Source of the DNA: Kryptolebias marmoratus
Lineage: Eukaryota > Chordata > Actinopteri > Cyprinodontiformes > Rivulidae
Assembly (NCBI RefSeq): GCF_001649575.2
Contig: NC_051441.1
Coordinates: 12,631,913 to 12,695,912, forward strand
Length of the DNA: 64,000 nt
Direction: 5' to 3'
The stretch's first letter is position 1, and every line of letters begins with the position of its first letter. Positions 61,657 to 64,000 of the stretch are shown here, piece by piece. Made by a program: the position numbers and the translations under genes. The notes under the pieces were generated by a model, which made no database searches, had not been told where the DNA came from, and worked only from the letters and a program-made list of their open reading frames with translations.

Positions 61657-61743
61657 GGGACGCTGGGATATCTTGTGGAGGAAGAAGCCGAAGAGCACGC
61701 CCGTCTTTCCCCTGAACCTGACACGTCGCTGCTTAAAAACAAG
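61657..61743 (+). other. Candidate luc7l3 3' alternative exon
   Basis: Preceded by TTTTGCTCAACAG and followed by AAG|GTGAAC, 87 bp long (29 codons). It is open in one frame as an acidic stretch (LVEEEAEEHARLSPEPDT) and in another as WDILWRKKPKSTP. Reached from the post-stop donor at 60098 it would be untranslated. Confidence 0.35.
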
Positions 61744-62307
61744 GTGAACCACAAATGTGTTGTGGCTTATTTAAGAAATGAACCTAAAGTATCTGTAAAT
61801 GAGGCGGGGCGGTGGGGGAGGGGCAGTACATTTTCTGTTGTTGTTTATTTACCTGTCAGTTTTATTGGCTGGATGAGGATAGTTGTGGTTCATCTCATTT
61901 TCATCAGATGTATTGGTCTAGATGGCAGCCAGATATCACACTTAGAAAGCAGTTTCTTTTTTTTCTTTTTTTATGAGTTTGTCTTATTTTGAAAAATCTT
62001 TACACGTCCTCTGTGTTCCTTGGCGTTTAGTAAAAATGAAACAAATAAATAAATCAGTACTTGTGATTTGTACTCCTTTTTGTCAGGTTGTATTTCTCTT
62101 CCTGACCTCCTTTTTAAAGTCGGTTAAAAGCGTATGTACAATGTAAGACCCGCGACAGGAAGCGTCTCTTTTCTCCTCCACTTAGAGCCCACTTTGAATG
62201 CGCTTGTTCCATATCTGTAAAATATTGATTTATTTTGATCAAAAGCTTTTTTTGAACACCTAGGATTTGTTTAAGTTTGCCTTGCTTTTAATGTCCATGT
62301 TATGTTG

Positions 62308-62313
62308 AATAAA
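62308..62313 (+). terminator. luc7l3: luc7l3 poly(A) signal AATAAA
   Basis: AATAAA followed within about 25 nt by a U/GU-rich stretch ('tttttctggtctttttgtgg'). It is the best-formed poly(A) site after the gene. Confidence 0.7.
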
Positions 62314-62723
62314 AATGTACAATTTCATCCAAGTTTTTCTGGTCTTTTTGTGGCTTACGGGGAAACAAAAGAAGCCTTTACTCCTGGTGAAAATAGGACT
62401 TTTTTTTCTGTTTTGGTTTTCCATTTCATGTTAGACAAAAGGGAATGTTTTTTTTTCCTGCTTTGAGGAACAGCTTATGTTGTATTGGCACATTTATAAA
62501 AGAATTAAAGAACAGAGCTTCAATGTGAGTACTTAGTCAGAGCAGCGGTATAAGCTCAGAAAGCCTAAAGCTTGGTGGGTGTTTTTCCTTGTATTACAAG
62601 CACAGTAACGATGTACACGACCAATAAGTACTTTAAACTCGTTTTGTTCCTCAAACCATCACTAAGCCATTTGTGTAGGACGGTACATTACCTTCTAAAA
62701 GACCAGCGTCACTCATTTTTTAG

Positions 62724-62862
62724 TTTTCATGAAGGAGCCACAAACACGTGGCACAACCCAGAAGAGCCAGTCCCTCCGGCCGAGACAGAACTGTCCGTTC
62801 ACATCGTAAGGATTGAAGACGCTCTGGAGGACGTTCGCATTTTGGCCAGAAAAGACAGATGA
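62724..62862 (+). other. Candidate terminal coding exon of an unknown gene
   Basis: A T6 tract and AG (62722-62723) precede an open frame that ends EDALEDVRILARKDR and a TGA at 62860-62862. AATAAA follows at about 62904-62909. Composition looks coding, but no upstream partner exon was found on this strand and I recognise no family. Confidence 0.25.
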
Positions 62863-62989
62863 TCTGAGAAAGGCGTGAAGGAAACCAAAATGTGTTGAAA
62901 GGGAAAATAAACATACAGAATAGGTGGCCTCAGGTATCATTGATCCAACACCTACAGTGCATTTTAAAATAAACGTCCATAACACTTAC

Positions 62990-63030
62990 TGCTTCGCTGC
63001 CGAGGAGCGCCGGCTCTGAAGCGGACGGTC
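62990..63030 (-). other. Candidate 41-nt micro-exon, minus strand
   Basis: GATTTTGCAG|GACC acceptor and GCA|GTAAGT donor enclose 41 GC-rich bases in AT-rich surroundings. It could belong to a minus-strand gene lying to the right of the window. Confidence 0.25.
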
Positions 63031-63329
63031 CTGCAAAATCATCATACAGGTGAAGTTTATTATCTACATACTGGAATACTGGAGACTAAATCATGAAATG
63101 TGTCTTTAACAAGATACACACTTAGTAAGCAATGATGTGAGATCCATCCCTCAATTTGTTTTTATTTTACCAGTTTGTTGAGGCTGAAAGTGAAGGAAGT
63201 GATGTTAAAATAAAGGATTTTAGAGCAAAGTGCAACACTGCCATTTGGCTGTTTTCAGGTCACTATTTGCCTTAAGATTTATCCATCCTGCAACTTTCTG
63301 CTGACCTGCTGCAGGTTTCTCGTTACTCA

Positions 63330-63344
63330 CCAGCAGGGGTCGCC
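63330..63344 (+). promoter_or_regulatory. CTCF-like motif
   Basis: CCAGCAGGGGTCGCC is one base off the classic CCAGCAGGGGGCGC core, in the opposite orientation to the two other such motifs in the window. Confidence 0.4.
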
Positions 63345-64000
63345 GTGTGCCCGCCTTTCCAACCAAGGGCCTCAGTCATCTGCAGAGATGTGTGAGGCAG
63401 TGGCGTCACAGCAGTGCAGAAATAGCACTTGTGTGTCGGTGCATGTTCACGCTGGAGCTGGAAGGGATCTCGAGAATAACAACTCCTTTTAAACAGTGTC
63501 ACACTCACGCAACACAGGCATCCTGCTCTGCAACACGCAGCCTGCACATGTCATTAGCTGAGCAGTTTTTTGTTTTGTTTAGTTTTTTTTTTTCTCCCAT
63601 CCAGAATAGGAGATGCAGTTGGAAAGAGAAGGAGGGGGGAATGGGAGAAATGAGATGGTGAGCTGAAAAGGCAGGAGAAAAGAAAATGTGACAGTACAGG
63701 AAACTAAGGGGAGAGATCGTGGGAAGAGAGCTGAGTGTGTTGCTAAAAAAAATGCCACGGTGAAGAATAGAAATAGATTGTTCTGCATTCCCCACCTTTA
63801 CTGTATTTCACACACAGGCATCCAAACCCAAGTAAAGGCAGCCAAAAGATTATGCAGCAGAGAAGGCAATTCATCACTGCTGCTAGCGTGCTGTCAGATT
63901 AACAAGTAAAATTTGACACTTGCTCACAGCTTATGTCAGCTGTCACTCATGTTCTGATGAGGAAATCATTTCCAACTCATTGGAGCTCATGTGTGCTGCT

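Larger units (their letters stand above)
60066..62335 (+). other. luc7l3: luc7l3 3' UTR region with possible alternative 3' exons
   Basis: After the stop there is a perfect hairpin (60068-60092) and a strong CAG|GTAAGT donor (exon end 60098). Acceptor-like sites lie at 60307-60308, 60600-60601 and 61655-61656. The region ends with a good poly(A) site near 62308. It could be one long UTR with an optional intron, or two alternative ends. Confidence 0.6.
62336..64000. other. Right-hand flank, mostly no gene seen
   Basis: Contains two weak exon candidates (62724-62862 plus, 62990-63030 minus) and a CTCF-like site at 63330-63344. Otherwise AT-rich sequence without recognised elements. Confidence 0.45.

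Noticed and set aside
1..64000. Prokaryotic-type features, CRISPR arrays, rRNA and tRNA genes
   Set aside because: None was recognised. Spaced repeats here are microsatellites or transposons, and hairpins lack the U-tracts or operon context of bacterial terminators.

Overview
This is a vertebrate, almost certainly teleost fish, nuclear DNA window. The genes are split by spliceosomal GT-AG introns, most of the sequence is non-coding, microsatellites are abundant, and many dispersed repeats match types familiar from percomorph (spiny-rayed) fishes. Several repeat types seen here (a TACTTTTAGCTTTTAGC minisatellite and a 'gccatcttg...tgctaacagacagac' repeat) remind me of killifish/livebearer genomes, but that is only an inference. 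There are no bacterial operons, rRNA genes, convincing tRNA genes or CRISPR arrays.

Four protein-coding genes are supported by clear coding sequence and consistent splice sites. tob1 (+, single coding exon, 347 aa) lies at the left edge. A gene-poor stretch of about 37 kb (roughly 3.2-39.7 kb) follows, holding only repeats and possible regulatory DNA. wfikkn2 (-, 3 coding exons, 577 aa) spans 40.4-44.2 kb. ankrd40 (-, 5 coding exons, 411 aa) and luc7l3 (+, 10 coding exons, 476 aa) lie head to head at 53.0-62.3 kb, with 1,141 bp between their start codons and presumably a shared bidirectional promoter. All four human orthologues lie together at 17q21.33, which supports the assignments. As I recall the human map, the ankrd40-luc7l3 pair here is inverted as a block relative to wfikkn2 and tob1.

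The genes do not form one pathway. Tob1 is an antiproliferative adaptor linking CCR4-NOT deadenylase to poly(A)-binding protein. Wfikkn2 is a secreted multidomain inhibitor of GDF8/GDF11-type ligands. Ankrd40 is a poorly understood ankyrin protein. Luc7l3 is a U1-snRNP-associated splicing factor.

Repeats include a decayed LINE with endonuclease and RT remnants (10.38-11.73 kb), a second LINE remnant on the minus strand (28.7-29.3 kb), tRNA-SINE-like 'vertebrate tail' fragments, a foldback/MITE-like family (one copy fills most of wfikkn2 intron 2), a two-unit dispersed repeat in both orientations, an LTR-like TATA/AATAAA block, and several perfect hairpins. I found no convincing new biological system. 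The points most worth a second look are the splicing architecture at the 3' end of luc7l3, the extra transposon-filled intron in wfikkn2, the inverted gene pair, and a few orphan candidate exons.
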